A DNA stretch of 64,000 nt from an uncultured Cedecea sp. (GCF_947498825.1 NZ_CANMLV010000015.1:51831-115830), one strand, 5' to 3'; numbered from the stretch's first letter, positions 37,939 to 49,945 are shown. Notes: a model not told the origin generated them from the sequence alone. Numbers and translations: made by a program.

Positions 37939-39108
37939 CTACTGGCCATCAAGACCTCGAATAGGTTTAACCGTTGACCATGCTCGGCAGGAGGGACAAT
38001 GCCAGTAAAGGCTAAAAGCAGTGAAACCGCATTTCTGGCAGCGATAACGAGGTTTAGTCCGAATTTGCTCCCCCACCATATCGCGCAGGATCATCAGGCT
38101 CTCCTTTGCCCGGCCCTCCTCCGCTTCATGCAGGTGGTAATTCATTAACCGATGAAATCCCCGCATAGTCGGGTGGCGCTGAACTTGACGATTGATATAT
38201 ATCTGAGCCGTATCAGCCCCCTCTCTCTGCTCCAACACCTCTGCAAGCAGCAGCTCAGCACTGGCACCAACATTTTCTTCAACACAGCGACGCAGAAAAC
38301 GTTCCCACTCTTCGACGTTATTCAGCTCTCGGTAACACGTTTGTAGCATATCAAGGGTTTCACTGACTAACTCGCTGTCTTGCTCTATCACACGGCTTAA
38401 CGTTTCGGCAGCGCGGGTAAATTCCCCTTTTTCGATAAAGATACGCCCCATCATAATGGAGATTCTGGCACAGTTTTTATCCGCAGCAGCCCCTTTTTTC
38501 AACAATGCCAGGCCTTTATCAAGCGAGTCGCTCCCCATACTCAGGAGAGCCAATTCACAATAGAAGTGGGCAATTTCTGTTCGCTTTGTATCTTTACCAA
38601 ACTTAACCAGTTTTTCAGCTACATCAATGGCTTTTTGCCAGTCACTGGTGGCTTGATGGATTTGCAGGAGCTGTTGTAATGCGCTGATACGATAGTCAGT
38701 TTCATCAATTAACTGACTGAACATATCTTCCGCGCGATCGTATAAACCCGCCGCCATATAATCACGCCCCAGTTGCTGGACTGCCAGCAACCGCTGATCA
38801 TAATTAAGAGAGGCGCTTTCCATAAGGGTCTGGTGGATACGAATGGCCCGGTCGACTTCCCCGCGCTGGCGAAATAAGTTACCTAAAGTCAGGTGCGCTT
38901 CAACAGTACCGGTATCTTCTTTCAGCATTTCCAGAAACAGGTCGACGGCTTTGTCTTGCTGATTTGAAAGCAAAAAATTCACACCGGTAACATAATCACG
39001 CGACAGACGGCTGGCCTCTTGTTGCTTATCTTGCTGTGCGCTTCGACGCCCCATATACCAGCCATAAGCAGCTGCAACAGGTAACAACAAAAACAACAGT
39101 TCCAACAT
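37939..39108 (-). CDS. lapB: Lipopolysaccharide assembly protein B (YciM)
   Basis: LapB couples FtsH to LpxC degradation and so balances LPS with phospholipid synthesis. The 389-aa protein has an N-terminal membrane anchor (LLFLLLPVAAAYGWYMGRRSAQ), a run of TPR repeats through residue about 340, and a C-terminal rubredoxin-like zinc site YRCQKCGFTAFSLYWHCPSCRAW. All are required elements in E. coli. It follows lapA by six bases. Confidence 0.96.
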   Translation of the reverse strand: MLELLFLLLPVAAAYGWYMGRRSAQQDKQQEASRLSRDYVTGVNFLLSNQQDKAVDLFLEMLKEDTGTVEAHLTLGNLFRQRGEVDRAIRIHQTLMESASLNYDQRLLAVQQLGRDYMAAGLYDRAEDMFSQLIDETDYRISALQQLLQIHQATSDWQKAIDVAEKLVKFGKDTKRTEIAHFYCELALLSMGSDSLDKGLALLKKGAAADKNCARISIMMGRIFIEKGEFTRAAETLSRVIEQDSELVSETLDMLQTCYRELNNVEEWERFLRRCVEENVGASAELLLAEVLEQREGADTAQIYINRQVQRHPTMRGFHRLMNYHLHEAEEGRAKESLMILRDMVGEQIRTKPRYRCQKCGFTAFSLYWHCPSCRAWSTVKPIRGLDGQ

Positions 39109-39114
39109 AGCGGT

Positions 39115-39414
39115 TTATTCCTTCACAGCCGGCGTACTCGTTGTATCAGATAAAGATACAACCTGCTGTTCAAGGCGTTTAACTTTCCGCTCAGACCGTG
39201 CCAGAGATAAACGAACGCGCAGCCAGAACAGACTGCAAATCAACCAGCCGAGGATAAACCCGGCAGCAAACAGCGTTGCCAGCAGTGTCGAGACACGATA
39301 CTCGCCCTGCACTACCAGAAAATTGAAATTAACGACCTGATCGTTTTGCGCCCCCAGCGTAATTGAAATCACAAAGATGGCGAGCACTAGTAAGAAAATA
39401 AGTAAATACTTCAC
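39115..39414 (-). CDS. lapA: Lipopolysaccharide assembly protein A (YciS)
   Basis: The GTG at 39414 gives MKYLLIFLLVLAIFVISITLGAQ, exactly the start of E. coli LapA (MKYLLIFLLVLAIFVISVTLGAQ). The open frame extends eleven codons upstream without family support. The 99-aa product has two membrane helices (residues 1-20 and 40-63) and a cytoplasmic coiled coil (ARSERKVKRLEQQVVSL). It partners LapB. In E. coli pgpB precedes lapA. Here it is absent and ribA lies on the other strand. Confidence 0.92.
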   Translation of the reverse strand: MKYLLIFLLVLAIFVISITLGAQNDQVVNFNFLVVQGEYRVSTLLATLFAAGFILGWLICSLFWLRVRLSLARSERKVKRLEQQVVSLSDTTSTPAVKE

Positions 39415-39909
39415 ATGACGTCCCGTTGTGTGTGAAAGGTACACCATATACCCGGATGCGACCCGATGATAGCACCGACAAGGTCATATCACGAAATCCA
39501 TTACCTGAGACAGGTTTTTTAAATGGGGGTTAAAAAGAGAAGATCAACCCATCTCTCAGATGTCCGGTGTGTCGTAACCATCAACTGCACTAAACACTCG
39601 ACTAACATCTCGTTGTCATAGCATAACATTCCTGACAAAAAAGGTGTTGTTATCCCCTTACAATCACTGTCTCCAGGAAATTATTCCAGATTATTGTTAA
39701 CCGATCGTTGATTGCGGCGACATTAAACTAAAAAACAGATAACACAGTTAAACTGCACAGAACGGTAAAGACATTTTGTTCAGGTCAGAGAAAATACTGT
39801 GCTTAGCAAGAGTTAAGGCATACGGTGCCATATTGTGGCAAAATAGCCCGTTATACTGCATTCGCTGTCTGGCTTATCTTAATGCCAAATCAAGTACCTG
39901 GAGAATCAC
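39415..39909. other. Divergent intergenic region lapA-ribA
   Basis: This 495-base stretch must hold promoters for both lapAB and ribA. I see no gene and no riboswitch-like fold that I can support. The pgpB gene found next to lapA in E. coli is not here. Confidence 0.5.
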
Positions 39910-40500
39910 ATGCAACTTAAACGGGTGGCAGAAGCCAAACTGCCAACACCATGGGGAGACTTCCTGATGGTGGGTTTCGAAGAACTGGCAACCGGCAAAG
40001 ATCACGTAGCCCTGGTGTATGGTGATATTACTGACAACAGTGCCGTACTGGCACGTATCCATTCAGAATGTTTAACCGGTGATGCCCTTTTCAGCCTGCG
40101 TTGTGACTGTGGTTTTCAGCTGGAAGCGGCTTTGGCGCACATTGCTGAGGAAGGCCAGGGTGTACTGCTTTATCATCGTCAGGAAGGTCGTAATATTGGT
40201 CTGTTAAATAAAATTCGCGCTTATGCTTTGCAGGATCAGGGGTATGACACTGTGGAAGCCAATCATCAGCTGGGTTTTGCAGCCGATGAACGCGATTTTA
40301 CTCTTTGCGCTGATATGTTCAAATTACTCAATATCGATGGTGTTCGCCTGCTGACTAATAACCCGAAGAAAGTCGCTATTCTGGGTGACGCCGGGATCAA
40401 TATTGTTGAACGCGTTCCCTTGATTGTCGGCCGTAACTCTAAAAATGAGCATTATCTGGATACCAAAGCGGAAAAAATGGGGCATCTGCTTTCACGATAA
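39910..40500 (+). CDS. ribA: GTP cyclohydrolase II
   Basis: RibA opens the imidazole ring of GTP, the first committed step of riboflavin synthesis. The 196-aa product matches E. coli RibA closely. Zinc ligands lie in [20 protein letters not shown] (three cysteines), the catalytic region is [11 protein letters not shown], and a GTP-binding segment is NNPKKV. Its length is usual for the stand-alone enterobacterial enzyme. It is convergent with acnA. Confidence 0.97.
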   Translation: MQLKRVAEAKLPTPWGDFLMVGFEELATGKDHVALVYGDITDNSAVLARIHSECLTGDALFSLRCDCGFQLEAALAHIAEEGQGVLLYHRQEGRNIGLLNKIRAYALQDQGYDTVEANHQLGFAADERDFTLCADMFKLLNIDGVRLLTNNPKKVAILGDAGINIVERVPLIVGRNSKNEHYLDTKAEKMGHLLSR

Positions 40501-40521
40501 CTGGCAGCAGTGATACTGCCG

Positions 40522-40640
40522 TTATACTCGTCATACTTCAAATTGCTTAGGTATTACCTGCGTCCAGTCCGCCGAATCACATAGTTTATCTATGCTCATC
40601 GACGGGCTGAACTGGAAGCCTACAAGTAACTCGAATTATA
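40522..40640. repeat. Dispersed repeat, long form, between ribA and acnA
   Basis: It begins 'tatactcgtcatacttcaaa' and ends 'ctacaagtaactcgaattat'. The ends match the other repeats but the middle ('gtccgccgaatcacatag...gacgggctgaactggaag') is a different variant. It fills most of the convergent gap. Confidence 0.65.
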
Positions 40641-40648
40641 CACTAACG

Positions 40649-43315
40649 TCACTTCAGCATATTACGAATCACATACTGCAGAATTCCCCCATGCTGGAAA
40701 TAGGTTAACTCATTCCCTGTATCAATACGGCAACGACAATTCAGAGTCTGTTTGCTGCCATCAGCAAGCGTTAATATCACCGGAATATCTGACCCTGGCT
40801 TCAGGCTGTTCAGTGACATGACATCTATCAGCTCTTCGCCTGTGAGTCCTAGCGTTTTTCGTGTTGTTCCCGACGGGAATTCAAGAGGCAGGATCCCCAT
40901 ACCTATCAGGTTAGAACGGTGGATACGTTCAAAAGACTCGGCTATCACCACTCGTACACCAAGCAAATTGGGGCCTTTTGCCGCCCAGTCACGGCTTGAG
41001 CCAGAGCCATACTCTTTACCTGCAATCACCGCCAGCGGCAGGCCCTGTTGCTTGTAATGCATCGCGGCATCATAAATCGACATCACCTGGGTTCCAGGCA
41101 GTAAACGTGTCATGCCCCCTTCAACACCCGGTACCATTTCGTTGCGAATACGAATATTGGCAAAGGTACCACGCACCATCACTTCATAGTTACCCCGTCG
41201 CGAGCCGTAGGAATTAAAATCCCCCTCAACAATGCCATGTTGCTGCAGGTATCGCCCAGCCGGACTGTCGAGCTTGATGCTACCCGCGGGAGATATATGA
41301 TCGGTTGTGACCGAGTCACCAAGCATCGCCAGTACCCTCGCGCCTTGAATATCCACCAGCGCCTCAGGCTCGGCTTCCATCAGATCAAAAAAGGGTGACT
41401 GACGAATATAGGTAGACTCATTCTGCCAGTGGTAGGTTTGCGAAGGTTCAACCACAATATTGCGCCATGCCTCAGTACCGGCAAAAACTTCGCTATACTC
41501 CCGGTCAAACATCGTAGTCGTAACCTGCGCTACCGCCTGGGCGATTTCTTTACTGTCAGGCCAGATATCTTTCAAGTAGATAGCCTTGCCGTTGTGGTCA
41601 TGGCCTAATGGATCATGGCTCAAATCTACGCGCATATTTCCCGCCAGCGCATAGGCAACAACCAGCGGCGGTGAGGCCAGCCAGTTAGTTTTGACCAACG
41701 GGTGAATACGACCTTCAAAATTTCGGTTGCCTGAAAGTACGGCAGCAACCGTCAGAGACTGATCTTTAATTTCCTGCTCAATGGCTTCAGGTAATGGACC
41801 TGAATTACCAATACAGGTGGTACAACCATAACCCACTAAGTTAAAGCCTAGTTTGTCGAGATACTCGGTCAGTCCTGCTTTGTCCAGGTAATCGGAAACC
41901 ACTTTTGACCCTGGTGCTAAAGAACCTTTAACCCAGGGCTTGGCAATTAATCCTGCCTGCACCGCCTTTTTCGCCAGCAGCCCCGCGGCCATCATCACTC
42001 CTGGATTCGAAGTATTGGTACAAGAGGTAATGGCCGCAATCACCACCGCACCGTCAGTCAGTTTATTTTCCTTGTCCGCAGCGTCAGTCCCCTGAGGCGA
42101 GTTTCTGGTATTGATTTCAAGCTCTTTGCTCGCAGTGAATGCATCAGGAACTGCACTTAGTGGTACCCGGTCCTGTGGCCGTTTCGGCCCCGCCAGACTG
42201 GCCTCAACATCCTGCATATTCAATGCTAATGTGCTGGTGAAGATCGGCGCATCTCCGGTATGACGCCACAATCCCTGCTCTTTCGAATAGGCTTCCACTA
42301 AAGCAATCTGCTGCTCACTGCGCCCACTCAGTCGCATGTAGTCGAGCGTAATACTGTCGACCGGGAAGAAACCACAGGTTGCCCCATATTCCGGAGCCAT
42401 ATTCGCGATAGTGGCCCGATCGGCCAGAGGCAGTGAGTCCAGACCATCGCCGTAAAACTCAACAAACTTGCCCACAACCCCATGCTGACGCAGCATCTGA
42501 GTGACGGTAAGCACCAAGTCGGTGGCCGTGATCCCTTCACGTAATTTCCCTTCCAGTTTAAAGCCCACCACATCCGGGATAAGCATTGAAACAGGCTGCC
42601 CCAGCATAGCGGCTTCTGCTTCAATCCCTCCCACACCCCAGCCTAATACTCCCAGCGCATTGATCATTGTAGTGTGGGAGTCAGTACCAACCAGAGTATC
42701 GGGATAAGCAACACACGCACCCCCCTGTTGTTCGCTCCAGACCGTTTTACCCAGATACTCAAGGTTAACCTGGTGGCAAATACCGGTACCCGGCGGAACC
42801 ACGCTGAAATAGTTAAAGGCCTGCTGGCCCCAGCGCAAGAAAAGATAGCGTTCGTGGTTACGCGCCATTTCCAGGCTGACGTTTTGCTCAAAAGCGTCCG
42901 GGGTACCAAAATTATCCACCGTCACCGAGTGGTCAATCACTAAATCAACCGGGGTCAGTGGATTTACGCGAGTGACATCACCTCCTAAGCGGCGAACCGC
43001 TTCACGCATAGCAGCCAGGTCAACCACCGCAGGAACACCGGTGAAATCTTGCATCAAAACGCGGGCCGGACGATAAGCGATTTCTCTTTCAATATGCGCA
43101 TGTTTAAGCCAGTCTGCGAAGGCCTGAATATCGTCCCGGGTGACAGAGTCTTCGTCCTGCCAGCGGATGAGGTTTTCTAACAGGACTTTAAGGGATTTGG
43201 GTAAGCGATGAATATCGCCAAGTTGCTCAGCGGCTCGCGCCAGGCTATAGAAATGGTAATTCTTATTGCGGACTTTTAGAGTATTTTTACTGATAGTCCT
43301 TAGTGTTGACGACAT
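40649..43315 (-). CDS. acnA: Aconitate hydratase A
   Basis: AcnA isomerises citrate to isocitrate through a [4Fe-4S] cluster and serves in stress and stationary phase. The 888-aa protein (E. coli 891) has the cluster cysteines in ITSCTNTSNP and YGCTTCIGNSG, the substrate region VGTDSHTTMINALGVLGWGVGG and a C-terminal swivel domain with GSGSSRDWAAKG. As iron and oxidative stress damage the cluster, E. coli regulates it through SoxRS and RpoS. No such sites are marked here. Confidence 0.97.
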   Translation of the reverse strand: MSSTLRTISKNTLKVRNKNYHFYSLARAAEQLGDIHRLPKSLKVLLENLIRWQDEDSVTRDDIQAFADWLKHAHIEREIAYRPARVLMQDFTGVPAVVDLAAMREAVRRLGGDVTRVNPLTPVDLVIDHSVTVDNFGTPDAFEQNVSLEMARNHERYLFLRWGQQAFNYFSVVPPGTGICHQVNLEYLGKTVWSEQQGGACVAYPDTLVGTDSHTTMINALGVLGWGVGGIEAEAAMLGQPVSMLIPDVVGFKLEGKLREGITATDLVLTVTQMLRQHGVVGKFVEFYGDGLDSLPLADRATIANMAPEYGATCGFFPVDSITLDYMRLSGRSEQQIALVEAYSKEQGLWRHTGDAPIFTSTLALNMQDVEASLAGPKRPQDRVPLSAVPDAFTASKELEINTRNSPQGTDAADKENKLTDGAVVIAAITSCTNTSNPGVMMAAGLLAKKAVQAGLIAKPWVKGSLAPGSKVVSDYLDKAGLTEYLDKLGFNLVGYGCTTCIGNSGPLPEAIEQEIKDQSLTVAAVLSGNRNFEGRIHPLVKTNWLASPPLVVAYALAGNMRVDLSHDPLGHDHNGKAIYLKDIWPDSKEIAQAVAQVTTTMFDREYSEVFAGTEAWRNIVVEPSQTYHWQNESTYIRQSPFFDLMEAEPEALVDIQGARVLAMLGDSVTTDHISPAGSIKLDSPAGRYLQQHGIVEGDFNSYGSRRGNYEVMVRGTFANIRIRNEMVPGVEGGMTRLLPGTQVMSIYDAAMHYKQQGLPLAVIAGKEYGSGSSRDWAAKGPNLLGVRVVIAESFERIHRSNLIGMGILPLEFPSGTTRKTLGLTGEELIDVMSLNSLKPGSDIPVILTLADGSKQTLNCRCRIDTGNELTYFQHGGILQYVIRNMLK

Positions 43316-43473
43316 AGCTCCTCCTTCTTAAAAAACAGGGATTGCGTTACCCTGAACAATTGCCGGGTCTTCAATAAAGATAACACAAGCTGAGGGCAAT
43401 GTTCTAAAAAGGGGCTGTTTAAGATATATCTGTCACAGTCGTGACAGAATACAAATTGGTTAAATATCAGATA

Positions 43474-43962
43474 TCAAGCCGTGTAACCGCCATCAATCGC
43501 CAGCACTGCGCCGGTCATAAACCAGGCTTCCTCCCGGGCGACAAATTCAACCAGACCCGCAATATCTTGTGGCATAGCCAGCTTCTTTATGGCACAAAAA
43601 GAGAGCATCTGCTGCACCGCAGGAGAGTCATCGTCCCCCAGCATCCCGGTTCTGGTTGGGCCAGGATTGATAAGGTTAACGGTGATACCCTGCTCCGCAT
43701 AGTCATGAGCCATGGCTTTAGTCATACCCACTAATGCTGATTTTGTCGTGGCATAGGCGACACGACTTTGCCGCGGAACCCTGACCGCATTCGTTGTCCC
43801 TATAGAAATAATGCGTCCACCTTGCGTCATATGTCGCGCCGCAGCTTGTGATATTTGAGCAAAGGTCTTTTCTGATACACCACCCAATGCTGAAAGAACA
43901 GCAATAGCCCCGGCACTTAATACAAATGACCTGCGAGAGATATTCACGTTATATATTTCCAT
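43474..43962 (-). pseudogene. Short-chain dehydrogenase remnant fused to a Tat-type signal
   Basis: The 162-aa frame begins MEIYNVNISRRSFVLSAGAI, a twin-arginine signal peptide (SRRSFVL). It is then joined near residue 35 to the second half of an SDR: GRIISIGTTNAVRVP, the YxxxK pair in VAYATTKSA, NLINPGPTRTGM and a C-terminal GAVLAIDGGYTA. The NAD-binding half with GxxxGxG is missing, so an in-frame internal deletion of about 100 codons is likely and the protein should not bind cofactor normally. The frame is otherwise uninterrupted. It lies between acnA and cysB, where E. coli has small genes. Confidence 0.7.
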
Positions 43963-44329
43963 GGAAAATTGAATTATTTAAAATTGTATGCAAGCAGTTA
44001 ATCACATTCAATTTCTTTCAATGCCGGACTTATATTTTCATTTTCTTTATATATCTAAAAAAAGCAATAGCAATTAAAACAAACAGAAAATACAGAGAAC
44101 ACCATTAACTTATAAGAGGAAGATACGATTTATTTATTCAGCGTGAGTATAATTGATTCATAGTGATAGATGAGACTGAACATACCGGGAAATCACCGAC
44201 AAAAATAATAACATGTGGTGACGTTTTATCAGAGGAAGGGATATTTCGCAGAATGACAGAAAGCAAGCAATGTAATAGCAATAATAAAAAATAAGGGTAC
44301 CTTTACCGGTGTAAAGATACCCTTCTCGA
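43963..44329. other. AT-rich intergenic region upstream of the SDR remnant
   Basis: No gene is supported here. The ymiA and yciX small genes of E. coli at this place are not recognised. The cysB terminator occupies the right end. Confidence 0.45.
44287..44324 (-). terminator. cysB terminator
   Basis: On the minus strand AAGGGTATCTTTAC pairs with GTAAAGGTACCCTT (one mismatch) across a four-base loop and is followed by ATTTTTTATT, a few bases after the cysB stop. Confidence 0.85.
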
Positions 44330-45346
<1,017 letters not shown>

Positions 45347-45391
45347 CTAAAGCAGCATCGTGAGCACAAAAGAAAACCGTCTTGGTTATAA

Positions 45392-45483
45392 CCTTCAAAT
45401 TTCAAGTTGCTCCCAGGCGTAAAGCGTCGACATGATTGGCTGTCCATGCTGCGGCAACACCCTGGCAACTTGAAATTTGAAGG
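45392..45483. repeat. Imperfect long inverted repeat between topA and cysB
   Basis: The arms CCTTCAAATTTCAAGTTGC (45392-45410) and GCAACTTGAAATTTGAAGG (45465-45483) are exact inverted repeats around a 54-base centre. It relates to the dispersed family by the 'tcaagttgc' core. Confidence 0.8.
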
Positions 45484-45557
45484 GCATACATCAATATATA
45501 GCCAGTTTATATATATGCAACAAAAAAATAATAAACAGGTTATATAGAATGATAAAA

Positions 45558-45583
45558 AAAACCGGAGGTTTTGTCTCCGGTTT
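45558..45583 (-). terminator. topA terminator
   Basis: AAACCGGAGACAAAACCTCCGGTT in outline, followed on the minus strand by TTTTTT, lies 21 bases after the topA stop. Confidence 0.9.
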
Positions 45584-45603
45584 ATGAAATTACCTGCTGC
45601 GAG

Positions 45604-48201
45604 CTATTTCTTACCCTCGACCCATTTACCTTCAACAAAGAAGGCGGACCAACCCGTTGCTTTTCCGTCTTTTTCAGAAGAAACATACTGCTGTTTGGTT
45701 TTACGGCTAAAGCGCACGACCGATTTATTACCTTCGGCATCCGCTTGCGGCGCATCGGCCAGATAGCGTAATTTTTCTGGAAGACGATCGCGGAAGCGAT
45801 ACAGTTCTTCAACCAACGGGGCGCGCGTTTCACGAGATTTCGGGAAGGTGTTCGCCGCGAGGAATACCCCAGCTGCACCATCACGCAGAACGAAATAAGC
45901 ATCTGACTTTTCGCAAGGCAGCTCAGGTAGCGGCACCGGATCTTCTTTCGGCGGTGCGACTTCACCATTACGCAGGATCTTACGGGTATTTTTGCAGTCG
46001 TCGTTGGTACAGCCCATGTATTTACCAAAACGCCCCATTTTCAGGTGCATTTCTGAACCACATTTCTCGCACTCAACGATCGGCCCGTCATAACCCTTAA
46101 TGCGAAACTCGCCCTCTTCGATCTCGTATCCATCACAGGTTGGATTGTTACCACAAACATGCAATTTGCGTTTCGGATCAATTAAGTAGCTGTCCATCGC
46201 GGTGCCACATTTCTGGCAACGTCGTTTGGCTCGTAATGCGTTTGTTTCGGCATCGTCACCTTCGAGAACGTTCAGAACTTCATTCTCAGCCACCAGATTG
46301 ATCGTCGTTTTACAACGCTCTTTCGGGGACAAGGCATAACCGGAGCAACCTAAAAATACGCCGGTGCTGGCAGTACGAATACCCATTGCCCGTCCACAGG
46401 TTGGGCAATCAATACTGGTCAGTACCATCTGGTTGGGACGCATTCCGCCCTGCTCAGGATCCTGTTCGGCCTTTTCCAGTTGCGCGCTGAAATCATGGAA
46501 GAAACGGTCCAGAGCCTGCTTCCATTCAGCTTCATTATTGGCTATCTGATCAAGCTGATCTTCCATATGAGCAGTAAAATCATAGTTCATCAGCTCACGG
46601 AAGTTTTCTTCCAGACGATCGGTAACAATTTCACCCATTTTTTCCGCATAAAAACGGCGGTTTTCGGTACGGACATAACCGCGATCCTGAATGGTTGAAA
46701 TAATCGATGCATAGGTAGAAGGACGACCAATACCGCGTTTTTCCAACTCTTTTACCAATGAGGCCTCACTGAATCTGGCCGGTGGTTTGGTAAAATGCTG
46801 AGCCGGAAGCAATTCCAGTAATGACAAGGTATCACCGGGATTAACTGCGGGTAAAATTCTGTCTTCGTCACCTTTACGCAAAGCTGGCATCACTTTCGTC
46901 CAGCCGTCAAAGCGTAAAATACGGCCACGGGCTTTAAGACGATAGTCACCCGCTTCAACCGTCAAGGTTGTCGCGTCATACTTAGCAGGTGTCATCTGAC
47001 AGGCAACAAACTGGCGCCAAATCAGCTGATATAACTTCTGTGCATCCGCTTCCATATCCTTGAGAGCTTCAGACTGCACCTTGATATCAGTGGGACGAAT
47101 GGCTTCGTGAGCTTCCTGCGAGTTATCTTTACTGGCGTACTGATTGGGTTCTTTTGGTAAATATTTTTCACCAAAACTGTCAGCGACATAATCACGTACC
47201 ATGGTGAGCGCATCCTGGCTCAGGTTGGTAGAGTCAGTACGCATATAGGTGATGTGACCCGCTTCATAAAGACGCTGTGCCATCATCATGGTTTTTTTCA
47301 CCCCAAAGCCCAGGCGCGTGCTGGCCGCTTGTTGCAATGTTGAGGTGATGAAAGGCGCACCAGGTTTGCTACTGGTCGGTTTATCTTCACGATCCCGTAC
47401 CTGATAGTTCGCTTTTTCCAGCAATGCCACAGCCGCCATCGTTTGATCGCGGTTAACCGGACGGAAAGGCTTATCCTGATGGTGACTCACTTCCATCGAC
47501 AGCGCATCACCTTTCGGTGTATTCAGGCTGGCATTAATTTCCCAGTACTCTTCCGGAACAAACGCTTTGATTTCACGTTCGCGTTCAACCACCAGACGTA
47601 CAGCAACAGACTGAACGCGTCCGGCAGACAAACCACGAGCGATTTTTTTCCATAGCAGTGGCGAGACCATATAGCCCACCACACGGTCCATAAAACGGCG
47701 AGCTTGCTGGGCGTTAACCCGGTCTATATTGAGTTCACCGGGTTTCTCAAAGGCCTGCTGAATCGCATTTTTAGTGATTTCATTAAACACCACACGACTG
47801 TAACGCGTATCGTCCCCACCGATCACTTCCCGCAGGTGCCATGCAATAGCTTCCCCTTCGCGGTCAAGGTCGGTTGCGAGATAGATATGATCTGCATTTT
47901 CAGCCAGTGATTTAAGTTCAGAGACCACCTTCTCTTTACCTGGCAGCACTTCATAGCGTGCATCCCAGTTATGCCACGGGTTAACCCCCATGCGATTGAC
48001 TAACGCAGCTCGTTCGTCCTTTTTGACTTTTTTCGTCCCTTTAGGGGGCGTTGTCTCACTGCTTTTTTTGGTGGTTGATCCGCTGGTCGGCAAATCACGA
48101 ATGTGACCGACGCTGGACTTAACCACGTAGTCATTTCCGAGATATTTGTTAATCGTTTTGGCTTTTGCCGGGGACTCAACGATGACGAGAGCTTTACCCA
48201 T
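45604..48201 (-). CDS. topA: DNA topoisomerase I
   Basis: TopA relaxes negative supercoils by single-strand passage. The ATG at 48201 (AAAGGTG upstream) gives [22 protein letters not shown] and 865 aa, equal to E. coli. The Toprim aspartates lie in [15 protein letters not shown], the active-site tyrosine in [16 protein letters not shown] context ([15 protein letters not shown]), and the C-terminal part has three Cys4 zinc motifs (CPTCGR, CQKCGT, CEKCGS) and two further ribbon-like repeats. It is upstream of cysB, as in E. coli. Confidence 0.97.
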   Translation of the reverse strand: MGKALVIVESPAKAKTINKYLGNDYVVKSSVGHIRDLPTSGSTTKKSSETTPPKGTKKVKKDERAALVNRMGVNPWHNWDARYEVLPGKEKVVSELKSLAENADHIYLATDLDREGEAIAWHLREVIGGDDTRYSRVVFNEITKNAIQQAFEKPGELNIDRVNAQQARRFMDRVVGYMVSPLLWKKIARGLSAGRVQSVAVRLVVEREREIKAFVPEEYWEINASLNTPKGDALSMEVSHHQDKPFRPVNRDQTMAAVALLEKANYQVRDREDKPTSSKPGAPFITSTLQQAASTRLGFGVKKTMMMAQRLYEAGHITYMRTDSTNLSQDALTMVRDYVADSFGEKYLPKEPNQYASKDNSQEAHEAIRPTDIKVQSEALKDMEADAQKLYQLIWRQFVACQMTPAKYDATTLTVEAGDYRLKARGRILRFDGWTKVMPALRKGDEDRILPAVNPGDTLSLLELLPAQHFTKPPARFSEASLVKELEKRGIGRPSTYASIISTIQDRGYVRTENRRFYAEKMGEIVTDRLEENFRELMNYDFTAHMEDQLDQIANNEAEWKQALDRFFHDFSAQLEKAEQDPEQGGMRPNQMVLTSIDCPTCGRAMGIRTASTGVFLGCSGYALSPKERCKTTINLVAENEVLNVLEGDDAETNALRAKRRCQKCGTAMDSYLIDPKRKLHVCGNNPTCDGYEIEEGEFRIKGYDGPIVECEKCGSEMHLKMGRFGKYMGCTNDDCKNTRKILRNGEVAPPKEDPVPLPELPCEKSDAYFVLRDGAAGVFLAANTFPKSRETRAPLVEELYRFRDRLPEKLRYLADAPQADAEGNKSVVRFSRKTKQQYVSSEKDGKATGWSAFFVEGKWVEGKK

Positions 48202-48601
48202 ATTCACCTTTACCTATTTAATTCTTCCAGGAATACGTCGCTGGTTTCACCATCCGTTGGCGACGAGCCTCACTATTGTGGCCACGTCGGATAAGATCAA
48301 CCCTTTTCATTTATCAACTGCGCCATAATCCACGACACAGCAAGGTGTTAAACATTCACGCTTTCGTGCAAGTGCTACAGCACGACGGATATTTGGTTGA
48401 ATGTCAAGCAATTCTGATGTCTGATTCGCGAAAGCGTCACACTCTACCTGATAAAATATGTTACGCAACTTTATTAGCACGCATTTTTAGTGCCTGGTAG
48501 TTTGCTTAACATTTTAACGCCATTAATGATACCAGGTTATTTGCCCCGACAGGAAAAATCGACGTACACTAGTATCATTTTTCACAACAGGCAGATTACA
48601 C
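48202..48601. other. Divergent promoter region topA-yciN
   Basis: This 400-base region contains the promoters of topA (in E. coli several, supercoiling-sensitive) and yciN. No gene is seen. A TATTTGCCCC... tract precedes yciN. Confidence 0.5.
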
Positions 48602-48847
48602 ATGCAAATTCAAACCATCGATAGCGCATCACTGCTGGCTGAAGCCAATGCAATCATCCGCGAACATGAAGACTTTATACACGGCATGGCTGTCATCAGT
48701 GTAGAACAGAAAAATGGATTCTTAATTTTTCAAGGTGATTATTTTCTCGATGAACAAGGGTTACCAACGCCGAAAAGCACTGCCGTATTTAATATGTTTA
48801 AGCACTTGAGTCACGTACTTTCCGAGAAATACCAGTTGATCGACTGA
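48602..48847 (+). CDS. yciN: YciN family protein
   Basis: The 81-aa product [31 protein letters not shown]... matches E. coli YciN (83 aa), a small alpha/beta protein of unknown function found between topA and sohB. The ending [13 protein letters not shown] agrees with the family. It converges on sohB across a shared hairpin. Confidence 0.9.
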   Translation: MQIQTIDSASLLAEANAIIREHEDFIHGMAVISVEQKNGFLIFQGDYFLDEQGLPTPKSTAVFNMFKHLSHVLSEKYQLID

Positions 48848-48864
48848 CCTGACACGCCATATGT

Positions 48865-48890
48865 AATACGGGGTCCTCAGACCCCGTATT
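48865..48890. terminator. Bidirectional terminator yciN-sohB
   Basis: AATACGGGGT-CCTCAG-ACCCCGTATT is a perfect stem of ten pairs. It lies between the stops of the convergent genes. Confidence 0.8.
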
Positions 48891-48895
48891 AACAT

Positions 48896-49945
48896 TTATA
48901 GCAAAGGTTTTTCACCACGCTGCCACCAGCGTAATAACAATCGATCGATACTTTTTGCCGCACTGCCGGTGAATCTGTCCATGACTCTCTTCCGTTTTGC
49001 ATAACGAACATGCACTACATCATACTCTTTCATTCGTGTCAGGATCAGGTCATCACTGGTCGATATTTCGTCCACCAGTCCCTTTTCCCTGGCCTGAGTA
49101 CCGTACCAGTGTTCACCGGTTGCCACGGCATCAATATCCAGACTTGGCCGCATGTCTTGTACAAACTGCTTAAACAGTACGTGCGTTTCATTTAAGTCTT
49201 CACGGAACTTTTCGCGGCCCTGTTCGGTATTTTCACCAAATAAGGTGAGCGTCCGTTTGTATTGTCCGGCAGTGTGCAGTTCCACATCAACATTATGGCG
49301 CTGTAACAAGCGATGGAAATTAGGCACCTGCGCTACCACACCAATTGAACCAATGATAGAGAATGGTGCGGCAACAATATGTTGCGCCACGCATGCCATC
49401 ATATACCCACCACTGGCCGCCACTTTATCGACAGCGACAGTAAGCGGCACCTGTTTTTCACGTAAACGCTGCAGTTGTGATGCCGCCAGCCCGTAACCAT
49501 GGACCACGCCACCAGGACTTTCCAGACGCAACAAAACCTGATCCTGGCTTTTAAACACCGATAAAACCGCGGTTATCTCTTCACGTAAGGATGTAACCTC
49601 ATGAGCATCCATACTGCCTTTAAAATCAAGCACAAACAGGGTAGGTTTACCGGAACTTGCGGTTTCGCCGCGTTTCGCCCGCGCCTTCGCCTCTTTTGCG
49701 TCCAGCTTATGTTTCTTTCTCTCCCCTTTGTGCCACAGTTTTTGCTGATGACTGTCGAGCATGGCAACGTGCATCTCTTGTTGCATCTCTTGATATTGTT
49801 CACTGAGATGCGTCACCTTCAATTCTCCACGCGCGCTGCTTCTGCGTAAGGCAATATTTGCGATGATAATCGCAATCGCAGCAATGGCCACCACAACGGT
49901 GACAATTTTGGCCAGGAAGAGTCCATAATTAGCAAGTAAATCCAC
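48896..49945 (-). CDS. sohB: SohB, inner-membrane S49 peptidase
   Basis: The GTG at 49945 with AAGGCGG upstream gives MDLLANYGLFLAKIVTVVVAIAAIA and 349 aa, the E. coli length. The open frame extends six codons further without support. One N-terminal membrane helix is followed by a charged linker and a peptidase S49 domain. The serine nucleophile is in KVAASGGYMMAC and the partner lysine in TAGQYKRTLTLFGENT. SohB is a multicopy suppressor of htrA. Its natural substrate is unclear. Confidence 0.94.
   Translation of the reverse strand: MDLLANYGLFLAKIVTVVVAIAAIAIIIANIALRRSSARGELKVTHLSEQYQEMQQEMHVAMLDSHQQKLWHKGERKKHKLDAKEAKARAKRGETASSGKPTLFVLDFKGSMDAHEVTSLREEITAVLSVFKSQDQVLLRLESPGGVVHGYGLAASQLQRLREKQVPLTVAVDKVAASGGYMMACVAQHIVAAPFSIIGSIGVVAQVPNFHRLLQRHNVDVELHTAGQYKRTLTLFGENTEQGREKFREDLNETHVLFKQFVQDMRPSLDIDAVATGEHWYGTQAREKGLVDEISTSDDLILTRMKEYDVVHVRYAKRKRVMDRFTGSAAKSIDRLLLRWWQRGEKPLL

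Noticed and set aside
39415..39909. A possible FMN riboswitch before ribA
   Set aside because: I could not find the conserved FMN-aptamer segments in the leader.
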